Shown: positions 53,166-63,175 of the stretch, piece after piece
Numbering within the stretch: position 1 is the first letter of the stretch
Layout of the letters: the number at the start of each line of letters is the position of its first letter
Source: Leptidea sinapis
Taxonomy: Eukaryota > Arthropoda > Insecta > Lepidoptera > Pieridae
Assembly (NCBI RefSeq): GCF_905404315.1
Contig: NC_066281.1
Location: 12,242,001-12,306,000, forward strand
Reading direction: 5' to 3'
Length of the DNA stretch: 64,000 nt
Notes under the pieces: generated by a model
Databases searched by the model: none
The model's input: the letters and a program-made list of their open reading frames with translations, nothing else
Told to the model about the DNA's origin: nothing
Translations under genes and position numbers: made by a program

Positions 53166-53989
53166 TATATTTTACCTATTATTTTTACCCTAATCGTGGG
53201 TAATATTTGCTGTAAAAATATATGCCGTATACTGGTATCCTTGTATGTTTGCATGTGGGTCGTGATCGCTCATTTGAATTCAATGTACGATCTCATGCAG
53301 GTTATTACTTGAGTACAAACGTGTGTCTATGTTGAAGCTTCGTTTTCCCATATTAGGTGAGTAATAAGTTAATATTAGTACATATATCATTGCTTTCAAT
53401 TCAATTTATAGATTCTGATACATTATCAGCTTTTGTCTAAAATTTTACTAAAGTTTTAAACTATATTTAAACAATTAGATTAATAGGAACATCAATTATT
53501 GCTCTATCAATAAAAAGTTGAATTAAGGATATAAAATTTGTCTTGGGTAGTATGTTTAAATCACGGAATATTGTGGAATTAAATTTCTTTTAACCGACTT
53601 TAAAAAGGAGAAGATTTAGGAGGAGGAGGTCTTAAAACCTATCAATATGTAGCACATACAAATAATAGTATTTTATTAATATTAAAGGTAAAAGTTTGCA
53701 TAAGAGGTGTAAAACATTAAATTTTTAGTTATATGATATTTTTCAGTTTTTGAAGTCGGTTTTTAAACGTAGTCTTTTAGGATTACAAAAAACGAACAAT
53801 AATATAAAAAAGTAACCAATAACCCAATAATAATTTATCTAAATATAGAATTGTAAGCAAAACTAATTATTATTAGTTATAATTTTTAGTTGTGGACCTT
53901 AAAATAGTAACTAACTAGTAACGAGAGAGAAATAACGGAAGTGAATAAATAATGTTTATCGAGCGCTCATCTCCGCCCGTCGATCATAG
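53166..53989. other. AT-rich intergenic stretch
   Basis: TTAACCGACTTTAAAAAGGA followed near 53745-53770 by TTTTTGAAGTCGGTTTTTAA suggests a repeat of the AAACCGACTTC type between about 53590 and 53770. Otherwise nothing is recognised. Confidence 0.4.
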
Positions 53990-54331
53990 ATTTACTGCCT
54001 CCGACGTCATTGACGTAAGCTAGATCCCAATAAAAAGCAACATTCACTATTCAAAGTTTATATCAAAGACAATAGATGACAAAAACGCGGCGCCCGCTCT
54101 CGATGGTAGTCCCGGCGCCAACTGCCAAAACTCTATCAGGCTCGCGTAAATTACGCCTTTTTACCTGGATTCCTGTTTTGACATATTTAAGGCATTAGTA
54201 ATAATTATGAGTGCTCCTAAGCCTGGGCGACAGTGAATTTTGACACTATCTTAATGACAAGTCTGCGGCAATAAATATGGTGTTATCGTGGCAGCATATT
54301 TAGGTTTGAATGGTAACCTGCATGAAGCATT
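53990..54331. promoter_or_regulatory. Candidate cis-regulatory island 4
   Basis: Unique balanced sequence with a CRE-like GACGTCATTGACGTAAG and GC-rich words (CGCGGCGCCCGCTCTCGATG, GTCCCGGCGCCAACTGCC). No repeat match and no reading frame. Candidate enhancer, by composition. Confidence 0.28.
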
Positions 54332-54345
54332 CCCCCCCCCCCCCC
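54332..54345. repeat. Poly-C tract
   Basis: Fourteen consecutive C residues. Confidence 0.85.
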
Positions 54346-54856
54346 TTCGCCCACATATCTGTTACTAATTGCTCAACCTATTAAAGTATAATAATACTTG
54401 CAAAGTTATTTAGTCGATCATGTTCTAGATTCGGGTTTACTTGTTAGTAAGCAGTTCTCGCAGTGAAATTCATTATTAACCTTTATAAGGTTCTGCTTCT
54501 CTTTGTTCTATCTGACTTCAGAGATATTATGCGTGTTATTCCGCAAGAAAGTATATTCATCAAATAGACGCTCAAAATAAAACAATAATTCCACCAGGGT
54601 AAGGTACGACCACAAGTTAAAGCCATAAAGGATGATGCTGTGCTCGTATGATTACAATTTAAATTACGTGAAGTAATTTTATAATGAAGAAACTGAAGAA
54701 ATCATAAAAAAATATTTCTTAAATAGTGGTAGTGGTGCCATAAACATACGTTGTGCCTGAGTTACTACTTACTGTGGGTTACATCGATATAATCTAGGAA
54801 TATAAGTGACATTTCGAACGCATATGTACCCAGTACTGATTGCTTATGTCACCGTG

Positions 54857-54904
54857 GACACTCAGGCTGACTGTCATCTTTATGACACTCAGCCTGAGTG
54901 TGTC
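54857..54904. repeat. Hairpin with about 21-bp stem and tiny loop
   Basis: GACACTCAGGCTGACTGTCA and the right arm TGACACTCAGCCTGAGTGTG-TC pair with one mismatch and a two-base bulge around a four-to-five-base loop. Confidence 0.75.
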
Positions 54905-54989
54905 TTTTTCATTGGGCTGAAGAATCTTAGCTCAATCATGGTTAGTTTAATTTCAGCTGTCAAATGACTATCGAAACGAAATCAAAGTT

Positions 54990-55402
54990 TATGGAGCTTA
55001 CAGTCAGCTCTATTCGGGAAACTCCGTAAAATCTTCTCATCCCAAATACCACAGTGTCTGAAGACGAAGGTTTTTGACCAGTGTGTGCTGACTTACGGTA
55101 CGCAGACGTGGTCACTAACTATAGGCCTGATGAGAAAGCTCATGGTCGCTCAGAGGGCAATGGAGAGGGCTAAGCTCGAAGTTTCTCTGTGAGATCGTAT
55201 CAGAAATGAGGAGATTCGTAGGAGAACCAAAGTTACCGACATAGAACAAATGATTGAGTAATTGAAGTGGCAGTGGGCAGGGCGCATAGTTGACAGACAG
55301 ATGGCCGTTGGGGCAGTTTTGTCCTCAAATGGCGACCACGGACCAACAGACCTAATGTTGGTAGGCAAAATGGACCGTCAGTCTGGTCAAGATCGCTAGA
55401 AT
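54990..55402 (+). mobile_element. RTE-like LINE C-terminal remnant
   Basis: Frame pieces FGKLRKIFSSQIPQCLKTKV and FDQCVLTYGTQTWSLTIGLM, then VAQRAMERAKLEVSL, stop, DRIRNEEIRRRTKVTDIEQM, LKWQWAGRIVDR, and the nucleotide match GTTGGTAGGCAAAATGGACC to the 36.9 kb copy. It shows the Y-A/G-xQTW motif region and the end of the polyprotein. Several stops and indels; inactive. Confidence 0.8.
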
Positions 55403-55418
55403 ATGTCAGGTGAGGGAA

Positions 55419-56510
55419 GCCTGTACTATGGGTACAAGACAACAATATATTTAATAGAATATACCTACTAAAACATATATAAACATTTATAAACATCCAT
55501 GACACGGAAACACACATCCATATTCATCATATAAATGATAGCACCAACCGGGTATGGTAATGGTATAGGGCTCCTGTTTTCGCAATTAAACCACTAGCAT
55601 GGGTCCATTTTGCGTGCAGTAATGGCCGGTTACTCCAACCAGCCCAGCTCCTTCCAGAAGTTCAGAACATTCCTGGGGTGTTCACAGACTTCTTGGAGCG
55701 ACCTTGTATTGGTTAAGGTTTTTGCCCGTTGGTTGGCCACCCCCGCACATTCCAGGATTACGTGAGCGACCGTTTCGCCTTCGGTCAGACAACCTCTGCA
55801 CTTAGGACTGTCCGTTACGCCGATTGTGAAAAGGTGTTTGTTTAGTGATGTGTGACCCGTTAGGATGCCCACCATTATACGGATGTCATGTCTGTTGAGG
55901 CTCATAAGTCTACGTGTCAGTTTGGGCGATAGTGCAGGTATCGCCACCTTCGACTGTCTACAGCTTGAGACATTCATCCATCGGCTGTTGTGTAGGTCGT
56001 TGGTGAGAGAGCGTATCCATGAGCGCATTTGGCTGAAGGGCAGTGGCAGAAGTGGCAATGGACCAGACACTGTATTTGCCGATGCCCGCCTTGCAAGCTC
56101 ATCCGCTGCATCATTACCCAACGAACCACTATGTCCCTTGATCCATTGCAGAGTTACCTAGTTATAAGAGGCAACTTGCTCCAGGGTTTGGTGACATTCG
56201 TGTATTAGTGCTGAGTTATGTGTGGTACCCTTCAGCGCTGTTAGTACCGCCATACTGTCAGAAAGAAATCTGATGTTGTGGCCATGTACCTTTCTTCTTA
56301 ATATAGCGCTGGCGGCTTCCTTGATGGCTACGCACTCACATTGGAAGATGGAGCTGTGTGTGCCCAAGGGTATAGAAATGTGTATGTTTAGTTCCTGTGA
56401 AAATATGCCGGCACCAGTTCCAGTAGCCATTTTCACCAACCGGGATTCGAACCCGGGACCTCTAGCTTAGTAGTCAGGGTTACTAACCATTCGGCTATAT
56501 AGTTCGTCAA
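55419..56510 (-). mobile_element. SINE-1 copy split by a LINE insertion
   Basis: The body half is 55419-55552 (CTGTACTATGGGTACAAGAC, CATCCATATTCATCATATAA). The tRNA-like head is 56434-56510 (GGGATTCGAACCCGGGACCT, CTAACCATTCGGCTATATAG). They join perfectly into a SINE-1 when the 881 bases between them and one copy of CACCAACCGGG are removed. Confidence 0.88.
55553..56433 (-). mobile_element. 5'-truncated non-LTR retrotransposon with RNase H domain and C-terminal Cys motif
   Basis: On the minus strand, GAGIFSQEL, FQCECVAIKEAASAI, RFLSDSMAVLTAL and, after an in-frame TAG at about 56158, VTLQWIKGHSGSLGNDAADE and LARRAS make up an RNase H fold with E, D and final His/Asp residues visible. Downstream lies CRGCLTEGETVAHVILECAG, the Cys/His motif found at the end of I- and R1-type LINE polyproteins. 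The frame ends KELGWLE. The 3' tail reads ATACCATTACCATA. Apart from the single nonsense codon the frame is open, suggesting a fairly recent insertion. Confidence 0.85.
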
Positions 56511-56607
56511 TATAATCGGCTAATTGCATTGATGGGGTGTACAGTTAGCGTTGTGATTAACCTCTTCCATAAAAAACTCATGAAGGTACCACTTGCTATC
56601 AACTGGA

Positions 56608-57072
56608 TCATTTGCACGTATCGGCATTACCACAATTGTATATTATATACCCAATTCCATGGCCACCATCCTGCACGTATAGGGCTGTTATAATGGGATG
56701 AAGACTGACCTGTATAAATACAACTCGACAGACTGTTATGTGTTTGACAGCAATTTTTTTGTGCCTATTTGAAGCGCCACTCGCGAGCGTGAAGAAAACT
56801 AATTTAAAAAAACAATAGCTGCGAATGAACGTACATATACTCTGAAGTATTTTACATTTTGAATTAATTTCGTTCATTTTCCGTATTAAATATGCTTCAA
56901 GAATCAACGTAATAAAGTACACATTTTTTTTTCTAAATCGTTCCCCACCATCTATGTTGCCCACTAGGTTGTCATCACTAGTCTTAGCACCGCAGACTCT
57001 CGCTACATGGCCAACAGCGTCAAAATGGCGAATATCAAAGAGGCAGTAAAAGTCAGTGGATGAAGGACACAT
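56608..57072 (-). other. Unassigned 154-codon open frame
   Basis: The frame begins MCPSSTDFYC and includes HFDAVGHVARVCGAK, which faintly recalls a retroelement Gag zinc knuckle (GHVAR.C), but the expected Cys pair before it is not in place. The rest is an AT-driven mixture without domain. No flanking retroelement genes or LTRs are recognised. It is more likely a remnant or chance frame than a gene. Confidence 0.2.
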
Positions 57073-57292
57073 TGATGCACAAACGTTTCATTCAACGTTT
57101 TTAGAAACCTATATCAAAAATACCTCTTACCTCCCTATATAGTGAATATTAAATGTGCATATGTATACTATGTATAAAAATCTTTGTTAGTCCTAAAAAT
57201 AAGGGCATCAACCAGAAAAATTAATAATGTTTAGTCAACATACATATAACAGGATACCTATAGCAGCATTCCATGAAAAAGTAATTTACGCA

Positions 57293-57500
57293 GTCTTAAA
57301 TCCTTTATACGTCTAGATTGATCTCGAAAAAAATTCAGGTTCTAATTTGAGAAATGCACGCACACTAACACAAAGTGACATACAAAACGCGAATGTAAGA
57401 CGTAGCTTGTCACGCACACTAAAGTAATAAGCCTGGCCTGTTTTCATTGGTTGTCTAGCAACAAGAGGCTCTATCTAGATAGACGTATACATTATGTAAT
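57293..57500. mobile_element. MITE-A copy
   Basis: The terminus TTTATACGTCTAGATTGATC is opposed by CTATCTAGATAGACGTATAC. Internal blocks ACGCACACTAACACAAAGTG, ACGCGAATGTAAGACGTAGC and CCTGGCCTGTTTTCATTGGT. Confidence 0.85.
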
Positions 57501-57557
57501 ACCGCAGTAATGCTGGGACAGTAAAGTAAAAAAAAATGCAAGCTCTTGGACCCTCAC

Positions 57558-57825
57558 AGTCCAAAATCTTGGGCAATGAGCGTAAATGCGATGCAATGAG
57601 ATCATAGGTTTGGGCAAGTGTGATGAAAGTCTTTTTAATTTTTACTTCTTCCGCCGTGATGGATTTGGTCCTTACATAAATTCTCTCTCATAGTCCAAAA
57701 TTTTGGACAATGAGCGTAAATGAGATGCAATGAGATAAAAATTTGGGTAAGTGTGATGAAAGACTTTTTATTTTTTATTTCATCCGCCGTGATGGAGTTG
57801 GTTCTTTCTATCAACCTGCAACGAC
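57558..57825. repeat. Tandem duplication, two units of 134 bases
   Basis: Unit 1 starts at 57558 and unit 2 at 57692. Shared blocks: AGTCCAAAAT, CAATGAGCGTAAATG, GATGCAATGAGAT, GTGTGATGAAAG, CTTTTTA and CCGCCGTGATGGA. Diverged by scattered substitutions and small indels. Confidence 0.85.
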
Positions 57826-57904
57826 CCTACAGTTGTTACAGAAGAGTTTAATGAAGAAGGTAAAGTTTGTTGACAGCGTAGGTGACTGCAATGATTGGGG
57901 CGAG

Positions 57905-57927
57905 GGTGAAGGGTGAAGGGTGAAGGG
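57905..57927. repeat. GGGTGAA short tandem repeat
   Basis: Three consecutive GGGTGAA units followed by GGGT. Confidence 0.8.
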
Positions 57928-58187
57928 TCGCATCAGCTGCAGATGTCCTCCCACGCGACGCAGCTATATTAACAAATTGTTCTTGTTTAACTTGTAACAC
58001 GATATTTACCCGTGCTATACAAAGATAGAGATTCAGTAACACTACTATCCATAGGGCCTGAATAAAATATTTTATAGAACAAAATATTTTTATTAAACAA
58101 TTATCAAAACTAGAATTAGAAGAAATGATATAAATTACAATATCATCGAAATTCTATGGGGTTATAATTAAATTCGTGATTATATAT

Positions 58188-58470
58188 TTTTTTTTATGGA
58201 ATAGGAGGACAAACGAGTGTACGGGTCACCTGTTGTTAAGTGATCACCGCCGCCCACAATCTCCCTCAACACCAGAGGAATTACAGGAGCGTTGCCGGCC
58301 TTTAAGGAAGGTGTACGCGCTTTTTTTGAAGGTACCCATGTCGTTTCGTCCCGGAAACACCGCACAAGGAAGCTCATTCCACAGCTTTGTCGTACGTGGA
58401 AGAAAGCTCCTTGAAAACCGCACTGTGGAGGACCACCACACATCCAGATGGTGACGATGATATCCTAATT
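58188..58470 (+). repeat. REP-B copy, most complete
   Basis: TTTTATGGAATAGGAGGACA, GTACGGGTCACCTGTTGTTA, CAACACCAGAGGAATTACAG, TTTTTTTGAAGGTACCCATG, GGAAACACCGCACAAGGAAG, GAAAGCTCCTTGAAAACCGC and CACACATCCAGATGGTGACG. The translated frame FLKVPMSFRPGNTAQGSSFH appears also in the 28.4 kb copy, so REP-B may derive from the end of a transposon ORF. Confidence 0.88.
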
Positions 58471-58747
58471 TGTGGCGTGTCGTGCGAAGGTGGAATTCGG
58501 CGGCAGGAACCAGGTTAAACAGCTCTTATATTACATTTCATATATTTTCAAAAAACTAGAATTATTTTTGAAGTTTCTTTATGTTTCTGATGTTATGTAT
58601 GTACATAGGCACATACGTGAATTTTCTAGAAACTGTCATAACCATAATGTTTAAATAGTAGGTATTAGGAGTTTACTGTGAAATAAATTCTATGTCATAA
58701 GTAGCTTAATAGGCGGTAGAGTTAATAATTGTATTTGTCGAACCTTC

Positions 58748-59160
58748 TTTTTTATGGAAAAGGAGGACAAACGAGCGAACGGTCACCTGCTGTTAAGTGA
58801 TCACCGCCCACATTTTTATAATATAATAATATAATAATAATATTGACACACTCTTACACGAATTATCTTGTCCCAAACTAGGCATAGCCTGTACTATGGG
58901 TACAAAAACAACGAAATATTTAATACAATATACTTACTTAAACATACATAAATACATATAAACATCCATGACTCGGAAACAAACATCCATATTCATCATA
59001 TAAATGATTGCACCTACCGGGATTCGAACCCGGGACCTCTAGCTTAGTAGTCAGGGTCACTAACCATTCGGCTATATCGGTCGTCAATTCTAATGCAATA
59101 CCAGAGGAACCACAGGAGCGTTGCCGGCTTTTAAGGACAGTGTATGCGCTGAAAAATATT
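58748..59160 (+). repeat. REP-B copy interrupted by SINE-1
   Basis: The left part is 58748-58817 (TTTATGGAAAAGGAGGACAA, GGTCACCTGCTGTTAAGTGA, TCACCGCCCACA). The right part is 59090-59160 (TGCAATACCAGAGGAACCAC, AGGAGCGTTGCCGGCTTTTA). Other REP-B copies are continuous across this junction. Confidence 0.85.
58818..59089 (-). mobile_element. SINE-1 copy, full length, nested in REP-B
   Basis: Minus strand: head CGATATAGCCGAATGGTTAG, box B GGGTTCGAATCCCGG intact, body ATGATGAATATGGATGTTTG, GCTATGCCTAGTTTGGGACA, and an ATT-type tail. Boxes A and B look intact, so this is among the youngest copies. Confidence 0.9.
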
Positions 59161-59779
59161 TACATTTGACGGTGACATTGAAATACTGATCACAAAGAAA
59201 TGTAAATATGTATTGCGTAATATTTCGTTATCATATAATTTTCTTCAGTTAAAGTGAGTTTAGCACGCGCGCTATCACAACACATAATTCGTACGAAAGC
59301 ATAAGATGCGCCTGCGCAAGTAACAATTATTTACTCAGTAATTTAATATAAAAGTTATGAAAATCATTATTATTAAAATAATATTTATTAAATTATAACT
59401 GAAATCTAATCGGAATTCACATTCATTCTCTTATATAAGTTGTTAATTCCATATATAAATTCCTTAAACATTGTATTTTACAGGAAATTATTTTGTTTAA
59501 ATATATATTCTGAATCTGAAAATTTATTCAGCCGAAATCAAATTTAATTCCATTTTGTAGTATTTAATTAATATCTGAGATCAGCTGAGACTCAATCTTG
59601 ATTTTTGTGATGTTACAGGAAACAGAGTCACGATGTATATATAATATTCAACTGATATTGTACCAATCCATAAAAACAGCGTATTCCGATTTCCAATTCC
59701 AAAACTTTTACAAGACTGGCAATAAATTACCCTAGTTCCGACCCAAATGGTATCATTTTTAAAATTTCCCATAAATAAT
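59161..59779. other. AT-rich intergenic stretch
   Basis: No gene or recognised repeat. A 63-codon minus-strand frame (59581-59772) shows no resemblance. Confidence 0.5.
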
Positions 59780-60180
59780 GGGAGTATCTGGACGCGATGT
59801 TATCTCCACTTGTCAACTCCACGGATGGTTGTAAACAATAGAACACTTAATGAGTGAATGAGACATCGTAAACCTCATAATATTTACGCCCGACTCTCCG
59901 TTGACTCTTCCAAAAAGGTTTTACTGCGGGAGTTTTACCCCTGATCGTGGCTGTATCTGATTTATTCATACCACCCGCAAATGATCGGTTTTTCGTATTG
60001 CAGATATTTTGTTATATTTTTTACTCGAACCGCCACTTACAAATGCAATAATAAATTCACGATATATTAATTGAGTCGTGTGCTAAATGTACATTTTTCA
60101 TTTTATCGACGCGTCAGCCCTAATTGAATCGTGGAAAATTTTAATTTATTTTCCATTCAGTTAACAACCGCATTGGCATA
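59780..60180. promoter_or_regulatory. Candidate cis-regulatory island 5
   Basis: Unique sequence with AT-rich and GC words interleaved (GACTCTCCGTTGACTCTTCC, TTTACCCCTGATCGTGGC, ATCGACGCGTCAGCCCTAAT, a TTTACGCCCG word). No repeat match and no reading frame. Composition only. Confidence 0.25.
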
Positions 60181-61589
60181 TGACGTGTGGACATTGCAGA
60201 TTAACATCTCTCAGTAAAATGGAAGTTAAGTCAAATTTCAGTAGCAGTGAACCTTCAATATATTATATCTACTTTCACGCTATGTTATCTGCACAACATT
60301 ACTTGTACATTTCTGTTCTGGTTCAAAGGCAACCAGAGAAGGATTTATCATATATATTGTAGCGTGTGGGTCCTCCCTCACACGCGGAATCGTTGTTCAA
60401 TAAAACAAACTTATATATTCTGTTTTTCTTATATTCTTACCCCCTTATTCATAATAGTCTGCTAACTTAAAGCATTGCTAATTCGCACTCTGTCTTCTTC
60501 TATTGACCTAAGTCAGAATGACAAAAACACTCCTCAGCGGCTGTTTAAAGTTAGCGTTATCATTATGAGTAACGGGGTATTTCTTTCCCTTTCTATTAAA
60601 TATATTAATTATAAATATTAAATATTAGGCCGAAGGCCGACCGTTCTTGTTTTACTTCATTCTCTAATCTGTTATCTGTCTATTTGATTGTCTCTTATTC
60701 GCGTCAATCTTTAAACTTTGAATCATTTCTTATTATTTAGCTTTACGGCTAACCATAGAACAATGAGTTCTTATATGTGGATAAGAACTCATTGTTACAG
60801 TATTTTCTTTAAATATCCGTGAAATTTTACAAAAACGCGGTCTGTAGTTCGCGCGTTTTTAATTTGATTTCTTTTTTTTTATTCAGCTGGTGGCGTGATT
60901 TTGAGCAGTCGTACCAGCCAGTCTTTTTTCAAACAATATTTGCGTTCGATTTCTTTGGCGCTGAACACTAAGATGTTCCAAATTCAAAATATGCGCGGCA
61001 AAGATAATTGAGGCGCACTTATAAAGAGGATTAAAAACTCATTACTGCTAAAAGTTTTTTATAGAAAACACCACCTTAAAAGCGAACCAAGTCGTTCTTT
61101 TCGAATTGATGGGATGAAAAAAAATGTAACCGTCAACGTTTTATTAGCTTTTGAGAGTAAACATTCAATGGTAAAATTTCATATGTACCTGTATATAGAT
61201 TTCGAACTGTGTAGTTTATATATTTGTCTATTACAAATGAGAATAATTTCTTTCAAAACCTTTGTGACATCTGTTTGTATGGAGTACCTCATTGTATCTT
61301 GTATGAATGGGCCGGATTGAATTATAAAACTAAATATCCGTAAGCCATTCAGAATCATAGGAAATAAAATCTATACCCCTTAATAGGCTTCGCAGAGACA
61401 AGGGTGGTTGAAATACGGTTAATGATAAATCCACAAATGAGATTTGCCGGACGCCTGGCCACTCAAAACTCCATTGTCACTTACCTTATATCTGCGTATT
61501 CGAGCAATGCATAGGATGTATAACTTTTCGACGAATATTATCAACTATGGATTTTGTTATGGTATGGTGTTGTTGTGTCAGGTTTGCAC
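60181..61589. other. Intergenic stretch with one hairpin
   Basis: No gene is recognised. It holds the 60759-60796 hairpin. AATTGATGGGATGAAAAAAA precedes a 68-codon frame at 61114 with no resemblance. Confidence 0.5.
60759..60796. repeat. Perfect 16-bp hairpin, 6-base loop
   Basis: AACAATGAGTTCTTAT and ATAAGAACTCATTGTT flank ATGTGG. Confidence 0.88.
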
Positions 61590-61975
61590 GGTGTACGAAA
61601 TCTAATCTATCTACAGTAAGGATTACAATTTTTATAGCATATTGCCATTCTTTCTTCACCTGTAGCTTGTGGGTTAACACGCAGAGGGTATACAGTGAAC
61701 TTCATGTGCAATATAATAATGCACTCAGGGTACTGCTGGGGCTGCAGGGGCGTTGCAGTGCATCAGGTCTATTCGAGGAGGCGTCTATTGATGGATTCAC
61801 AGTAATTATAAGAAAAAGATGCACATCTCTGCTTCCTCGAGTTCGCGGTAGCACCATCACTCTCCTGAGTGCCTTTGCAGATCGATGGGAGTCCCTCCTT
61901 TTACAAAGAGGGATGTGGCTTGACACCAATATAAAATAATATTCATTAGGTGGATATGGCTTCACACAAGTATAA
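61590..61975 (+). mobile_element. LINE-3 C-terminal remnant
   Basis: The open frame contains FTCSLWVNTQRVYSELHVQY, NNALRVLLGLQGRCSASGLF and EEASIDGFTVIIRKRCTSLL, then PRVRGSTITLLSAFADRWES up to the stop at 61937. This is the common C-terminal module following the reverse transcriptase in a lepidopteran-type non-LTR family (QYNNA.RVL.GLPR.CSASG.F.EA..DGF). The RT catalytic region is absent, so it is 5'-truncated. Confidence 0.75.
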
Positions 61976-62060
61976 AATATTTAATTTTCATTTACTAACA
62001 TTAGTTTTTAAGTACAACAAAGTTCAACTAACAGAGAGGCTATATGGATCTAGTCTGAAA

Positions 62061-62215
62061 TAATAATAATATTCACACACTTTTACACAAATTATCTTGC
62101 CTCAAACTAGGCATAGCCTGTACTATGGGTACAACGATATATTTAATAAAATATACTTACTCAAACATACATAAATATCCATGACTCGGAAACATGACTA
62201 AAAACTGGGCTGTAT
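62061..62215 (-). mobile_element. SINE-1 copy with box B region deleted
   Basis: Tail and body (ACACAAATTATCTTGCCTCA, TAGGCATAGCCTGTACTATG, AAATATCCATGACTCGGAAA) jump directly to CTGGGCTGTATGG, the start of the head. The box B and most of the tRNA-like core are missing. Confidence 0.75.
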
Positions 62216-62319
62216 GGGTTTAAATAAAAAAATATTTAATTATTATTATTATATTGAAAGCGTTTTATTTTAGTGCGTCTTACGACAATTATTGTAAGTG
62301 AATGGAACGGTAGATGGTT

Positions 62320-62540
62320 TTAGATCATCCTGTGTATGACACGGTGTTGTAGGTGGCGACTGACAATGTTACAGATGGACGCGGGTCAGCAGCTGCGCGG
62401 TAATTAAGAGGTGGCTGAGAGTGGCATGCGCCGGCGCACAATGCGGTTCAATTGAATGACAATAATCTTTGCACCCACGCTTCCTTTGTGCGTGGGTGGA
62501 CTACTGACCATCGACCGCACTATCGGGAAGTAACTCTACT
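62320..62540. promoter_or_regulatory. Candidate cis-regulatory island 6, with 9-bp hairpin
   Basis: Unique, GC-containing sequence (GATGGACGCGGGTCAGCAGC, GGCATGCGCCGGCGCACAAT) with CACCCACGC / GCGTGGGTG inverted around nine bases at 62472-62498. No reading frame. Confidence 0.28.
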
Positions 62541-62984
62541 TTAATTTAATTTTTAATTTTTATTTTATCGTGCTAGTGTTCACAATTTTAATAGTGTTAT
62601 AAAGTGAATTGAGTATAATTATTATTTTCCATCGAGCAACGATTTGTAGGTTTTTCTTGGTCTTAGTTCAGAGATATAAAGTGTGTATCTACGACAGCAT
62701 AAGTTTCGTGGTTATCCGTTCATAGTCAATATAAAAGTAATTATTATTATATATTTTTTATTTATATTTACATAGTTAGGTCTTAAACTATTTATTTAAG
62801 ATAATGAATCAATATCAAATATATATTTAGTTTTATAAATTATATATTTACTAACCTTGTACCGTACTCAGGCATATTTTACTATGGATCTATGATATTA
62901 CATTAAAATTCTTTCCATTTTCCCTGACATTTATTTAACACAATAAAAAAATTTATATACACTTTTTTGTCACACAAAACCTTA

Positions 62985-63175
62985 GATAATTTATACGTCT
63001 GGATAGAGTCTCTTGCTATTAGACAAACGATAAAAACAGGCCAGTAATATTTGTTAAGTGTGCTTGACAAGCTACGTCTTACACTCGCGATTTGTATGAC
63101 ACTTTGTGTTTATGTGCGTGAATTGCTCAAAATAGAGGTTAGCTCCAAACTTAATTTTTTTCGACGTTTTCATAA
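62985..63175. mobile_element. MITE-A copy, right end missing
   Basis: CTTAGATAATTTATACGTCT, CGATAAAAACAGGCCAGTAA, ACGTCTTACACTCGCGATTT and TTGCTCAAAATAGAGGTTAG. It ends at CGACGTTTTCAT without the second terminal repeat. Confidence 0.83.

Noticed and set aside
55865..56470. Plus-strand frames of 82-98 codons opposite the RNase H LINE
   Set aside because: Antisense shadows of the minus-strand LINE coding sequence.
57558..57825. CRISPR-like repeat array
   Set aside because: Only two long diverged units in a eukaryotic genome; a simple tandem duplication explains it.
59000..59089. Functional tRNA gene at the SINE-1 head with perfect box B
   Set aside because: It continues into the SINE body, has many copies, and the anticodon arm does not form a standard seven-base loop.
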